Origin: Anaerolineae bacterium
Lineage (GTDB): Bacteria; Chloroflexota; Anaerolineae; 4572-78; J111
Direction of reading: 5' to 3'
NCBI GenBank assembly: GCA_022071955.1
Contig: JAJVIM010000012.1
Coordinates: 254,029 to 318,028 of the forward strand
Length of the DNA: 64,000 bases
Positions 1 through 9,060 of the stretch are shown here, piece after piece (position 1 is the stretch's first letter; each line of letters starts with the position of its first letter). The notes under the pieces are model-generated. The model had not been told where the DNA came from, searched no databases, and saw only the letters and a program-made list of their open reading frames with translations. Made by a program: the position numbers and the translations under genes.

Positions 1-752
1 GCCCGAAAGCCGGCGGGCGTGACGCCTTCAACCAGTGCCGCCAGATACACGTGCGTGGCCGGTTCAATCAGGATGCTTTGCTCGCCATATTGAATTTCGT
101 CGAGCTGCCCTTTTTTGCCCTGCCCAAAAGAGTCCTGCACAAAATCCCGAATGGCGGTTAGCATGCTGCCGATCAAATCGGAGTCGGGCGAATTTTCAGG
201 GCGGCTCGACAGGTGAAGCAGGAGGATACCTTTTTGCTGGTGAATGAGGAACAGTTCCGCCACGTGAAACGGCAGGGCATCGCGGAGCGCCAAATCGGTG
301 TCGCGCACGCCGCCTACCCAGGCTCGAAACCGGCGCCACAGCACTGCCGGGTTGAACGAGTTTCGCGCCTGGGCGTCAACCGTTCTGGCCAGGTCGCGCA
401 CCGCCTCAGAAACCGCGCGCATTACCAGGCTGCCAATTATGGGGTACAGCGCCTCGATCATCTCTTCGCGGGCATCCCGAATTGTGCGCCGGATGGCCTG
501 GCTCATCACCGGAGAAACAATGGCAATCAGCTTGTCCGGGTCGGTAACGCGCTCCTCAAGCTGCTCAAGCTGCCGGATTTCGGCCTGCATTTCCGCAATC
601 TGCTGGCGATACTGGCCCAAAATAATCTCGCGCAGCGCATCCAACTTGTAGCCGGGTTGCGACGCCAGGCCGGCATCACCCCTAACAACCGGGGCTAACG
701 CATCAGCCTGTGGGGATGTTGCCGTATCCGGCACTACCAGATTATCCTTCAT
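1..752 (-). CDS. OmpA/MotB-like envelope protein, N-terminal part (cut by window edge)
   Basis: About 250 residues are visible from the ATG at 752; the gene runs off the left edge, so the C-terminus is unseen. Residues ~38-65 form a coiled coil (LDALREIILGQYRQQIAEMQ). The stretch after ~150 (AELFLIHQQKGILLLHLSS, then DSDLIGSMLTAIRDFVQDSF) matches the sensory-like N-terminal region placed before OmpA/MotB domains in cyanobacterial and Chloroflexi envelope proteins. I recognise this from memory and the OmpA domain itself lies outside the window. The start overlaps the stop of the upstream coiled-coil gene by 11 bp, so the two are probably translationally coupled. Role inferred: cell-envelope or motility-related protein, possibly peptidoglycan-binding. 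Confidence 0.6.
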   Translation of the reverse strand, partial: MKDNLVVPDTATSPQADALAPVVRGDAGLASQPGYKLDALREIILGQYRQQIAEMQAEIRQLEQLEERVTDPDKLIAIVSPVMSQAIRRTIRDAREEMIEALYPIIGSLVMRAVSEAVRDLARTVDAQARNSFNPAVLWRRFRAWVGGVRDTDLALRDALPFHVAELFLIHQQKGILLLHLSSRPENSPDSDLIGSMLTAIRDFVQDSFGQGKKGQLDEIQYGEQSILIEPATHVYLAALVEGVTPAGFR

Positions 753-1149
753 TACCGCTCTGTGCCAACTGACCAATCATTTCCATAACCGAACCGTTAT
801 GTTTTAAATTATTGCCAAGCTCAATAAACAATTCGCTCAGAGCCAATCGATCAACTTTTTCGTCCATCAGTTTTTGCGCAGATTCGCGAAATTCCGTGCG
901 CAAGCCATCATCACTTTTGCGCATATCCTGTTGCAACACCTGTAACTTTTTAAGATGATCGGCATCGCGTTCTGCCACTGAGTCAGACAGCCGTTCAAGT
1001 TCCTGCCGCATCCGCTCCATATCGTGCTTCATTTGCTGGAAGCGATGTTCGTATTCCCGCATTTGCGAGCCAAACACAATATCACGGATGCGATCTACAC
1101 CTTGCTGATCCAAATCTCCGGGCTTGGGTGAGTCTGTTTTTTTAGTCAT
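742..1149 (-). CDS. Coiled-coil protein coupled to the OmpA-like gene
   Basis: A 135-residue soluble protein with no signal peptide. Residues ~20-95 are strongly helical and charged with heptad spacing (QMKHDMERMRQELERLSDSV), so it is very likely a coiled coil. I chose the ATG at 1149 because a GAGGAGG ribosome site lies five bases before it; an in-frame ATG at 1170 would put that site inside the gene. It overlaps the next gene by 11 bp. A GTGCAA direct-repeat box lies 89 bp upstream of the start. Family not recognised; probably a structural or regulatory partner of the OmpA-like protein. Confidence 0.65.
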   Translation of the reverse strand: MTKKTDSPKPGDLDQQGVDRIRDIVFGSQMREYEHRFQQMKHDMERMRQELERLSDSVAERDADHLKKLQVLQQDMRKSDDGLRTEFRESAQKLMDEKVDRLALSELFIELGNNLKHNGSVMEMIGQLAQSGNEG

Positions 1150-1237
1150 TGATACCTCCTCATTAACCATTTACAGTGCGATATTTGGCAAATAGCCAGG
1201 CTTTAACCTGACTATTCTCAGCTTAGCACGATTTGAT

Positions 1238-1295
1238 GTGCAATGATATGCCGCGTGCGTGTGGCCAGGCGCGGCTTTCGTGCAAAAACGTGCAA
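1238..1295. promoter_or_regulatory. GTGCAA direct-repeat operator, copy A
   Basis: GTGCAA occurs at 1238, 1280 and 1290, with a degenerate GTGTGG at 1259. The spacings are 21, 21 and 10 bp, which are whole helical turns. The inner pair GTGCAA-N4-GTGCAA recurs at 11805 and 21868. The box is 89 bp upstream of the coiled-coil gene (start 1149). It is probably a regulator binding site; the regulator is unknown. Confidence 0.55.
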
Positions 1296-1302
1296 GCGAT
1301 CA

Positions 1303-1707
1303 TCAAACCTGTTGCAGAGACTTGATGTTTGGGAAAAGAATCAGCAGTTTGTTTGTCAGTTCAATCCGGCCAAACGGTTTGATCATAAAGGCATCAAAAA
1401 TCGCCAGATTGTCCAGAATTTTTGCATCGCCAAGATCACTGCCAGACATCCCCATAATGGTGAAGTTTCGCCCCGCCGGTTCCTGCCGCAAACGACGGGC
1501 CATCTCGGCGCCGTGCATTTTGGGCATTTCCATATCGGTGATGATGAGTTCGGGTTGATGTGTTAACGCTTTTTGTAATCCCTCCTCGCCGTTGAACGCC
1601 AGATAAATATCAGCCTGTGTTCCCCAAATGCGCCGGATCGTTGCAACAATCAAATGAGTCACGACCGGGCTATCTTCAACAATCAGTATTTTTAAGCGTA
1701 AGGCCAT
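1303..1707 (-). CDS. Single-domain response regulator (receiver only)
   Basis: A 134-residue CheY-like receiver with no output domain. The acidic pocket is in ILIVEDSP, the phospho-acceptor Asp in IITDMEMP, the switch Ser in MGMSGSD and the conserved Lys in IKPF. I chose the ATG at 1707 because GGAGGA sits six bases before it; the longer in-frame start at 1743 would bury that site. It follows mscL by 37 bp and probably shares its transcript, driven by the TTAAGAA-box promoter at 2446-2498. It most likely acts as a phosphate relay or sink, or by protein contact, for the nearby kinases. Confidence 0.85.
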   Translation of the reverse strand: MALRLKILIVEDSPVVTHLIVATIRRIWGTQADIYLAFNGEEGLQKALTHQPELIITDMEMPKMHGAEMARRLRQEPAGRNFTIMGMSGSDLGDAKILDNLAIFDAFMIKPFGRIELTNKLLILFPNIKSLQQV

Positions 1708-1744
1708 CTCGTCTCCTCCAAAAAGTTGTGTCATTGGTGGCAAC

Positions 1745-2131
1745 CTATCTTGTTTTCAACAGGTCGCGAATTTCAGCCAGCAGTTTCTCTTCGGTTGTGG
1801 GCTCTGGCGGAGCCGCCTGCTCAACTTCTTTTTGTTTGGCTGCTCTTGCCTGCATCTGATTAATGGTGCGAACCGCCAAAAAGATCACAAAGGCGATCAG
1901 CACAAAGTTGATAATTGCCTGGATAAAGTTGCCGTACGTTAGTGTGGCCGCCCCAACGTTGAGGGCCAGCTTGGTAAAATCAACACCGCCCAAAATAATG
2001 CCAATCAATGGCATCACAATATCGGCGACAAGTGAGCTGACAATGGCGGTAAAGGCCGCGCCAATGATCACTGCTACGGCCAGATCGATGACGTTGCCCC
2101 GGCTGATAAAAGCCTGAAACTCTTTTAACAT
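1745..2131 (-). CDS. mscL: Large-conductance mechanosensitive channel MscL
   Basis: A 128-residue inner-membrane channel that opens under membrane tension to release solutes on hypo-osmotic shock. The N-terminal amphipathic helix and TM1 (FISRGNVIDLAVAVIIGAAF) are diagnostic, with TM2 at ~70-92 (INFVLIAFVIFLAVRTIN) and a C-terminal helix (EEKLLAEIRDLLKTR) that bundles the pentamer. The ATG at 2131 follows a GAGGGG site; upstream in-frame starts would add about 29 unrelated residues. It lies between a small Cys-containing protein (26 bp upstream) and a receiver protein (37 bp downstream), suggesting a stress operon controlled by the TTAAGAA boxes. Confidence 0.95.
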   Translation of the reverse strand: MLKEFQAFISRGNVIDLAVAVIIGAAFTAIVSSLVADIVMPLIGIILGGVDFTKLALNVGAATLTYGNFIQAIINFVLIAFVIFLAVRTINQMQARAAKQKEVEQAAPPEPTTEEKLLAEIRDLLKTR

Positions 2132-2157
2132 TTGATTCCCCTCTTTTCTGTAAAAAA

Positions 2158-2379
2158 TTAATCTGATTGCCTTTGATTTAGCAGAATATGCCAGCTTTTG
2201 CACGCCGGACACTGCCACCAGATTGCCCGCTGGTTTTGAACCTGAATGGTTTTTGCACCCTTTATCCGATCAAAAACGCTGCCGGACGTTGGGCAGGTCA
2301 CGGTACCCAGTTTTAAATCGGCAGGCGGCGATGATAGGTTGTCAAACCAGCAATTAATCAAAGCAAGACCGCAGCCCAT
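2158..2379 (-). CDS. Small Cys-containing (zinc-ribbon-like) protein
   Basis: A 73-residue protein. It has two spaced Cys groups, VTCP near residue 29 and CPAC near residue 57 followed by a His (WQCPACKSWHIL), which could bind one zinc. A GAGGAG ribosome site lies 9 bases before the ATG. It is first in the putative operon with mscL and the receiver gene, 26 bp before mscL. I do not recognise the family. The coding call rests on the ribosome site, operon position and Cys pattern. Confidence 0.5.
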   Translation of the reverse strand: MGCGLALINCWFDNLSSPPADLKLGTVTCPTSGSVFDRIKGAKTIQVQNQRAIWWQCPACKSWHILLNQRQSD

Positions 2380-2445
2380 CGTTCTGTTCTCCTCTAAAAA
2401 CAGTGGGGCAAACTTTCACCCCGGCTAAAAATTCTCGACAACCTT

Positions 2446-2498
2446 ATCGTATCAAGCGATTCCTGAAATGGCCTAAAAATTTCTTAAAAAGTTCTTAA
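2446..2498 (-). promoter_or_regulatory. Promoter with OmpR/PhoB-type triple direct repeat, copy 1
   Basis: Read on the minus strand, TTAAGAA (2492-2498) and TTAAGAA (2481-2487) are followed by a degenerate TTAGGCC (2470-2476), each 11 bp apart, which is the spacing used by OmpR/PhoB-family regulators. Downstream lies an extended -10, TGA then TACGAT (2446-2451). No separate -35 is evident, as expected of an activator-dependent promoter. About 50 bp here are nearly identical to 9061-9113. It lies 91 bp before the small Cys protein/mscL operon. Confidence 0.6.
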
Positions 2499-2576
2499 AA
2501 TTGATGGGCAAAGCAAGGCGAATTTGATTGCGCGGCCGGTTAAGCAGGTCTGCCCGGCGGAATGAAACTGGCCGAC

Positions 2577-3668
2577 TTATTGCCCCCACGTTTGCAGCTC
2601 AAACCGATCAACTTCCTGCCCAAGTGAGTCGGTGCAAATCTCAAAGTTGGTGGTACGGCCACTGGGCAACGCTTCCAAAGCACTCTGCCCGGTATCGCTA
2701 AAATTGACCACATTATTCTGGGCGTCGTACAGTACCAGCCCCACTTTCAGGTAAGATTCCAGGGCCGCGCCCGGATTGCGCAGTTTGCCCGTAACGCAAA
2801 TACGCCCGGACTCCACCGAGCGGCGCTGGTTGAGTACCTGAAAATTCTGGCGCAGGTTTTGCTGCCCCGCCGACGCCTCAACGGTTAAATCAAAATTGGC
2901 TGCGCTTTTTATACCCGGCACGGTCAGTTTAAACGGAATCTGCCCGCCCTGGGGCAAAACCCCAACTAACCAATCCCCGCGAGTTTCCCCGCCGGCAATC
3001 TCCTGCCCGTGAGTATCAAAAAACGCGCCGGTGATCGCCGCCAATTCCTGCGCCGAGCCGGTGTCATTGATCACGTTGCCAACCAGCGTTAATCCGGTTT
3101 CGCCGGCAGTGGTGGCCAGACGGATGTTGCTGAATTTCCAGCCATCATTAACCTGGGTGGTCAGGGCAGCGGCCTCGGGCACCAGCGTAGGCCGGGCCGG
3201 TTTTGTCACCATCGGAATCGGGGCGCTGGTGGCTTGGGGCCGGGCCGTGGGCGAAGCGGTGGGCGAGGGTGTTGCCGCCGCCGGAGCCTCGCCGCCGGTG
3301 ATCGCCGCCACGGTGGGCGTTGGCGAAACCGGCACCACGCCCGTTTCATTGGCAGCAACTACCGCGCCGGCCGGATCGGCGGCTGTGGCTGGGCCGGCGG
3401 TTTCGGCAGCGGGTTGAGCCGGTTGGGCCGGTTGAGCGGGCGCGGCGGCAATACTGCCGTCGGGTTGGGCGGTGGGGGTGAGCGTGGGCAATGGCGTGCG
3501 GGTTAATTGCGGCAAGCGGGCAATATTGGGCTGTCTGGCGGCGCCAAACAGATTGCAGGCCAGGGTGGTAAGTGCCAGCAGCGACAGGGCTACGCCCAGC
3601 CACAGCGGCCGGCGGGTAGGGCCGGTATTTTTGGGGCAAACAGACGGGTTAATTGGATGGTGGCTCAT
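2577..3668 (-). CDS. Secreted lipoprotein with Pro/Thr/Ala linker and FxLYD-like C-terminal domain
   Basis: 363 residues. The N-terminus has a hydrophobic segment ending in the lipobox LTTLAC, with Cys ~38 as the lipidated residue. Residues ~45-175 are a low-complexity Pro/Ala/Thr linker typical of Chloroflexi exported proteins. Residues ~180-363 form a beta-rich domain; GLTLVGNVINDTGSAQELAA and VGLVLYDAQNNVVNFSD resemble FxLYD domains. The gene is 149 bp downstream of the giant cadherin-repeat gene on the same strand and may share its transcript. The function is unknown; a cell-surface binding or scaffold role is likely. Confidence 0.75.
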   Translation of the reverse strand: MSHHPINPSVCPKNTGPTRRPLWLGVALSLLALTTLACNLFGAARQPNIARLPQLTRTPLPTLTPTAQPDGSIAAAPAQPAQPAQPAAETAGPATAADPAGAVVAANETGVVPVSPTPTVAAITGGEAPAAATPSPTASPTARPQATSAPIPMVTKPARPTLVPEAAALTTQVNDGWKFSNIRLATTAGETGLTLVGNVINDTGSAQELAAITGAFFDTHGQEIAGGETRGDWLVGVLPQGGQIPFKLTVPGIKSAANFDLTVEASAGQQNLRQNFQVLNQRRSVESGRICVTGKLRNPGAALESYLKVGLVLYDAQNNVVNFSDTGQSALEALPSGRTTNFEICTDSLGQEVDRFELQTWGQ

Positions 3669-3817
3669 AGACTTTTTCTCTTTATTGGCTGACCGGTTGA
3701 GGTGATTTTGCCGGGCGGCCGGATTGGCTGTTCCAACCGCCCGGCGAGGTGGGTTCCCCCGGCGGGGTCACTCAACAGTTGGGTTGAGCTGCCCGCCGGA
3801 GGAGGGTGAACAGAGGG

Positions 3818-6800
3818 TTACATACTCTTGGACAGGCGAGACAGGAAGAACTGTTTCAACTGCCCTTTGTCTTTGTGGCCGTAGATGCCAACCACAGCCG
3901 TTACCCGTACAGTTGCGCCGGCCGGGATCACCGAAGCCAGTTGGCAGCCGGAGAAATCGACCGAGAGCGTGTCAACCAGGATGGTGGGGGTGGCGGGGTC
4001 AAAGGTGCAGCCAGTAACGGCGACATCGGTCCACTGGTTGCCGCCCTTGCTGGTGCGGTACTGAACCTGAATCTCGTAACTGGTGAGCTGCACGTTGTAG
4101 CCGCCGCTGCTCATGTTTTTGATATTGAAGCTGCCGCTCAGGTTTTGCTGGCTGAGTGTCCAGTCGCCCCAGCTTACGGCGATACTGCGCCCGTTTTTGG
4201 CCGTCACTTCGATGGTGACAGTAGCGGTATCAAAGCCGCCGTTGCCGTCTGAGATGGTGTAGGTAAAGGTGTCGTAGCCGGCAAAGTTTTGGGCCGGGGT
4301 GTAGCTAAAGGAGCCGTCCGGGTTCACGGAGACCGTGCCGCCAAAGGCGCTGGTGGCATCAAAGCTGTCAACAAAGATGGTGTCGCCGTCGATGTCGTAG
4401 TCGTCATCGCCATGCACCAGCACGCCGTCTGCGGCAGACACGTTCAGGGTGGTGTTCTGGGCGGTGAGGTAGGCATCGTCCAGAGCCACCGGCGCGTCGT
4501 TAACCGGGGTCACAGTGATGTTGACCGTGGCGGTGTCGCACAGGCCGGTTTCATCGCAGACCTGATAGGTGAAGCTGTCGTCGCCGTTGAAGTTTTCATT
4601 GGGGATGTAGTCAAAGCTGCCATCGCCATTGTCAACCAACTGGCCGTTAGCTGGCGGAGTGAGCACTTCTACGGTAGACGGGTCGAGATCGCCGTCCGGG
4701 TCGGTGTCGTTGCCAACCACGTTGAAGGTGGCCTGCGTATCTTCGGCCAGGGTCACGCTGTCGTCATTGGCTACCGGCGGGTCCGGCACCGGGGTCACAT
4801 TTACAGTGACGGTGGCGGTGTCGCACAGGCCATCGGTGTCACAGACCTGGTAGGTGAAGGTATCACTACCGTTGTAGTCGGGGTCGGGCGTGTAGGTGAT
4901 GGTGCCATCGGGGTTGACGGTCACTTCACCGTGTTCCGGCTCGCTGACAACAGATACGCTGGTCGGGTCAAGATTATTTTCCGGGTCAGAGTCGTTGCCC
5001 AGCACCGGGATGGTTACCGGGCTATCTTCCGGCGTGGTGGCGCTGTCATCGTTGGCCGTGGGCGGGTCGGCGACCGGGTTGATGGTGATATTGACGGTGG
5101 CGGTATCGCACAGGCCATCGGTATCGCAAATTTCGTAGGTGAAGCTATCGCTGCCGTTGTAGTTGGGGTCGGGCGTGTAGGTAAAGGTACCGTCGCCGTT
5201 GCTTTCAACCGTGCCATGAGCCGCGCCGGTGAGCACGCTGGCGCTGGACGGATCCAGGTTGCCATCGATGTCACTGTCGTTGGCCGAGGCCGGAATGGTA
5301 ACCGGCGTGTCTTCGTCGGTGGTGGCGCTGTCATCCTCGGCTACCGGCGGGTCGTTGACCGGGTTCACGGTGATGGTCACCGTGGCTTCGGCGCACAGGC
5401 CGTCCGGGTCGCAGGCTTCGTAGGTGTAGCTGTCCACACCGTTAAAGTTTTCGTTGGGCGTGTAGCTAAACGAACCGTCAGCGTTCTGGCTCAGTGTGCC
5501 GTTGGCCGGGTCGGTCAACAGAGTAACGGTCAGGCTGTCGCCGTCCACGTCGCTGTCGTTGACCAGAATGCCGGGGGGTGACACAGTCAGGGTGGTATCC
5601 TCGTCGGTGCTGTAGGCATCGTCTTTGGCCACCGGCGCGTCATTAACCGGGGTCACATTGATGGTGACCGTGGCGGTGTCGCACAGGCCGGTTGTGTCGC
5701 AGACTTCATAGGTAAAGCTGTCTTCGCCGTTAAAGTTGGGGGCGGGGGTGTAGGTGATGGAACCATCGGGGTTGATGGTGACTTCACCGTGGGCCGGGCC
5801 GTTGACAATGGACACGGTTGACGGGTCCAGGTTGCCGTCCGGGTCGGAGTCGTTATCCAGTACGGGGATGGTTACCGGGCTGTCTTCCGGGGTGGTGGCG
5901 CTGTCGTCGCTGGCCGCGGGCGGGTCATCCACCGCGCTGATAAGGATGGTCACGGTGGCGGTGTCGCACAAGCCGTCGGTGTCGCAAATCTGGTAGTCAA
6001 AGCTGTCGCTTGGTCCGCTGAAATCCTGGTTAGGGGTGTAGGTAAAGGTGCCGTCGCCGTTGTTGGTAACCGTTCCGTTGGCCGGATCGCTGACCACACT
6101 GGCGCTGGACGGATCCAGGTTGCCATCCACGTCACTGTCGTTGGCAGCGGCGTCAATGGTCACGGGTGTGTCTTCGTCGGTGCTTTCGCTGTCATCCACC
6201 GCCACGGGCGGATCGTTGACCGGATTCACGGTGATGGTCACGGTGGCGGTGTCGCACAGATCGTCGGTGTCACAGATTTCGTATGTAAAGCTGTCTTCGC
6301 CGTTGAAATTCTCGTTGGGGGTGTAGGTGAAGGTGCCGTCGCCGTTGTTGGTGACGCTGCCGTTCGTCTGGCCGCTGACCACACTGGCGCTGGACGGATC
6401 CAGGTTGCCATCTACGTCGCTGTCGTTGGCGGCGGCGTTAATGGTAACCGGCGAGTCCTCGTCGGTGGTGGCGCTGTCATCTTCGGCCACGGGCGGGTCA
6501 TTCACGGCGATCACGTTGATGGTCACTGTGGCGGTGGCGCACAGATCGGTGGCGTCGCAAATCTGGTAGTCAAAGCTGTCGCTGCCGTTGAAGTTTTCGT
6601 TGGGGGTGTAGGTGAAGGTGCCATCGCCATTGTTAACGACGGTGCCATTGGCCGGGTCGCTGACTGCGCTGGCGCTGGAGGGAACCAGATCGCCGTCGAG
6701 GTCGCTGTCGTTGGCCGCGGCGTTAACGGTAACGGCCGTATCTTCCGGCGTGCTGGCGCTGTCGTCGTTGGCCACGGGCGGGTCGGGAACGGCCACCACG

Positions 6801-8896
6801 GTGATGGTCACGGTGGCGGTGTCACACAGGCCGTCGGTGTCGCAAATCTGGTAGTCAAAGCTGTCGCTGCCGTTGAAGTTGGTGGCCGGTTCGTAGGTGA
6901 AGGTGCCGTCGCCGTTGTTAGTGACGGTGCCGTTGGCCGGGCCGCTGATGACGGTAGCGGTCGTGGGGTCCAGGTTGCCGTCCACGTCGCTGTCGTTGGC
7001 GGCAGCGTTAATGTCCACGGCGGTGTTTTCGTCGGTGGTGGCGCTGTCATCGTCGGCCACCGGCGGGTCGTTGACCGGGGTTACGGTAATGTTGATGGTG
7101 GCTTCGTCACACAGGCCGTCGGTATCACAGATTTTGTAGGTAAAGCTGTCGGTGCCGGAGAATTCGGGATCGGTGGGCGTGTAGGTAAAGGTGCCGTCGC
7201 CGTTGTTGGTAACCGTACCGTTGGCCGGCGAGGTCAAAACGGTGGCGCTGGTGGGGTCCAGATTGTTGTCCACGTCTGTATCATTGGCCGCCGCATTTAC
7301 GGTAACCGGCGTGCCTTCCGGGGTGGTGGCGCTGTCGTTGTTGGCCACCGGTGGATCGTTGACCGGGGTCACAGTGATAGTGACGGTAGCCTGATCGCAC
7401 AACCCGTCCAGATCGCAGATTTCATAAACAAAGCTGTCGCTGCCGTTGAAATCGGCGTTGGGGGTGTAGCTGAAGGTGCCGTCGCCATTGTTAATCAGCG
7501 AGCCGTTGGCCGGGCCGCTGACCACGCTGGCGCTGGACGCATCCAGGTTGTCGTCGGGGTCGCTGTCGTTGGCCGCAACGTTGATGGATACGGGCGTATC
7601 CTCAGGCGTGGTGGCGCTGTCATCGGCAGCAACCGGCGGGCGATTGGGCTGGCCCTCAACAATGACCGTGGCCGTGTCGGCGTCCGTCAAAACAGCGTAG
7701 TTGCCGCCAGACAGGCCATTGTTGCCGCTGGCCGTAGCCACATTAACCACCGTGCCGCCGATGCTCAGCGTAACCTGCGCCTCGCCGGTGGCGCTTGCGC
7801 CAGAGGCCAGATCGCCCAGGTCGCCCTGCCCGTCAATGTTGGTCAGGCCGCTGAGGGCCACGGTAAAGTCATCGGCGCTGCTGCCAGAGGTACCGTTATC
7901 ATCCACCACCTTTACGTCAAACAGGTCGGCGGTGCCGGGGTTGCTGACAACGTAACAGTATTTCACGGTGTCACCGGCGGTCACGGTCATCGAGTCAACA
8001 TCGTCCTGGGTGAAACAAACATTATCAGCGCCGGCCAGAGTTTTGTTCACAACCAGCAAGGGTTCGCCAGCGCCGGCCAGGTCGCCAATCTGCTTAAAGG
8101 GGATGGTTTGATTACCGGCGTTGATGGTATCCACCACAGGCGAGATAACCCGGGCGCTGACCAGGTCGCCCTGCAAGTTGCCGGTGGGGTTGCTGCCGGG
8201 ATCACAGGTGAGCGCGGTATCAATGCGAACGATCACGGTTTCGCCGTCTTCCAGGTCGTCAACCTTAAAGGTGAGGGTCAACCTATCGGCATCGTTGGGG
8301 GGAGTGCCAAACACGGTTGAACCGGGCGGGCTAAACGTTTGGCTGATGAGGGTAGCGGTGCTGCCGCCATCGTCCACAATGCCGGTATCGGCGCCAAAGG
8401 TGCCCAGGCCGCCGCCGCCACCGTTTTCAACGCTGCCGTAGTTAACGGCCACATTGGTTACAGAGGCGTGGGCCGCACCGGGCTGGCCGGTGGTGTTGGC
8501 CAGGAAGCTCAGCTTAATTTCGATGGTCTGGGGGTCGTCGTCGCCATCGCCGCCTACGGTGATGGCGGTGAAGTAGGTAACGGTATCGCCACAGGCAAAG
8601 TCGCCGCCTTCCAGCGATTCGACCACGTCATTGGCTTTGCCGATGGTTCCATCGTTATAAGCGCCGCCGCCGGTAGCGTGGTTGTAGGTAAAAGGCGCGG
8701 CAGCGGCAAAGTCGATGGAGAAATCACCGCCAGCGGCCAGGGCCGTGTGGCCCGGCAGCACCCCGGCCGGCATTGCCGGCGCAACCATGCTAAACAGAAT
8801 GGCGATGAGCATCACCAGCGAACGCGGTTTTTCCCATTGGGTACGCCTGGCCCGCCTGAACGGCCGAAAGGCATAGTTCATCAATTGTTGTGTCAT
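3818..8896 (-). CDS. Giant secreted protein with 12 cadherin-like 'tandem-95' repeats
   Basis: 1,692 residues. A signal segment (VMLIAILFSMVAPAMPAG) is followed by a ~300-residue region containing a DUF11-like domain (VTAGDTVKYCYVVSNPG). Twelve repeats of about 95 residues then start with PPVAxDDS(A)TT and carry Asp-rich NDSDxDGNLDP motifs likely to bind calcium. A unique ~125-residue C-terminal domain ends at SRLSKSM without a membrane anchor or sorting signal. The ATG at 8896 has AAGGAAAG before it; a longer in-frame start at 8962 is less likely. The gene has its own promoter with TTAAGAA boxes 189 bp upstream. An adhesin or outer matrix protein is the likely role. Confidence 0.9.
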   Translation of the reverse strand: MTQQLMNYAFRPFRRARRTQWEKPRSLVMLIAILFSMVAPAMPAGVLPGHTALAAGGDFSIDFAAAAPFTYNHATGGGAYNDGTIGKANDVVESLEGGDFACGDTVTYFTAITVGGDGDDDPQTIEIKLSFLANTTGQPGAAHASVTNVAVNYGSVENGGGGGLGTFGADTGIVDDGGSTATLISQTFSPPGSTVFGTPPNDADRLTLTFKVDDLEDGETVIVRIDTALTCDPGSNPTGNLQGDLVSARVISPVVDTINAGNQTIPFKQIGDLAGAGEPLLVVNKTLAGADNVCFTQDDVDSMTVTAGDTVKYCYVVSNPGTADLFDVKVVDDNGTSGSSADDFTVALSGLTNIDGQGDLGDLASGASATGEAQVTLSIGGTVVNVATASGNNGLSGGNYAVLTDADTATVIVEGQPNRPPVAADDSATTPEDTPVSINVAANDSDPDDNLDASSASVVSGPANGSLINNGDGTFSYTPNADFNGSDSFVYEICDLDGLCDQATVTITVTPVNDPPVANNDSATTPEGTPVTVNAAANDTDVDNNLDPTSATVLTSPANGTVTNNGDGTFTYTPTDPEFSGTDSFTYKICDTDGLCDEATINITVTPVNDPPVADDDSATTDENTAVDINAAANDSDVDGNLDPTTATVISGPANGTVTNNGDGTFTYEPATNFNGSDSFDYQICDTDGLCDTATVTITVVAVPDPPVANDDSASTPEDTAVTVNAAANDSDLDGDLVPSSASAVSDPANGTVVNNGDGTFTYTPNENFNGSDSFDYQICDATDLCATATVTINVIAVNDPPVAEDDSATTDEDSPVTINAAANDSDVDGNLDPSSASVVSGQTNGSVTNNGDGTFTYTPNENFNGEDSFTYEICDTDDLCDTATVTITVNPVNDPPVAVDDSESTDEDTPVTIDAAANDSDVDGNLDPSSASVVSDPANGTVTNNGDGTFTYTPNQDFSGPSDSFDYQICDTDGLCDTATVTILISAVDDPPAASDDSATTPEDSPVTIPVLDNDSDPDGNLDPSTVSIVNGPAHGEVTINPDGSITYTPAPNFNGEDSFTYEVCDTTGLCDTATVTINVTPVNDAPVAKDDAYSTDEDTTLTVSPPGILVNDSDVDGDSLTVTLLTDPANGTLSQNADGSFSYTPNENFNGVDSYTYEACDPDGLCAEATVTITVNPVNDPPVAEDDSATTDEDTPVTIPASANDSDIDGNLDPSSASVLTGAAHGTVESNGDGTFTYTPDPNYNGSDSFTYEICDTDGLCDTATVNITINPVADPPTANDDSATTPEDSPVTIPVLGNDSDPENNLDPTSVSVVSEPEHGEVTVNPDGTITYTPDPDYNGSDTFTYQVCDTDGLCDTATVTVNVTPVPDPPVANDDSVTLAEDTQATFNVVGNDTDPDGDLDPSTVEVLTPPANGQLVDNGDGSFDYIPNENFNGDDSFTYQVCDETGLCDTATVNITVTPVNDAPVALDDAYLTAQNTTLNVSAADGVLVHGDDDYDIDGDTIFVDSFDATSAFGGTVSVNPDGSFSYTPAQNFAGYDTFTYTISDGNGGFDTATVTIEVTAKNGRSIAVSWGDWTLSQQNLSGSFNIKNMSSGGYNVQLTSYEIQVQYRTSKGGNQWTDVAVTGCTFDPATPTILVDTLSVDFSGCQLASVIPAGATVRVTAVVGIYGHKDKGQLKQFFLSRLSKSM
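4200..7640 (-). repeat. Twelve ~285-bp coding repeats in the cadherin-like gene
   Basis: Twelve in-frame units of about 285 bp (95 codons) encode the cadherin-like domains. Units are similar but not identical. Repeats 8 and 12 carry a longer insertion before the NDSD or GDDD motif (AYSTDEDTTLTV, AYLTAQNTTLNV) and are the most divergent. The open frame is intact throughout. Confidence 0.85.
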
Positions 8897-9060
8897 AATT
8901 TCTTTCCTTTCTTGTAAGATGATTCGGGCTAATTTTTCCCTGTACTGCCAGGTACGCTTCATTCTCGGTTCAATAGGCCCTCCGTTTCAAAACTAAACAC
9001 TGTGCCGTTACATGTTGGCACCGGCGAAACATACTGCTCCCGGTCTTCATTGACGTCTTC

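Noticed and set aside
4289..5581. Long plus-strand open frame of 430 codons
   Set aside because: It lies antisense to the cadherin-repeat gene and arises from its GC-rich repetitive codons; the translated sequence is a repeat shadow with no start signals.
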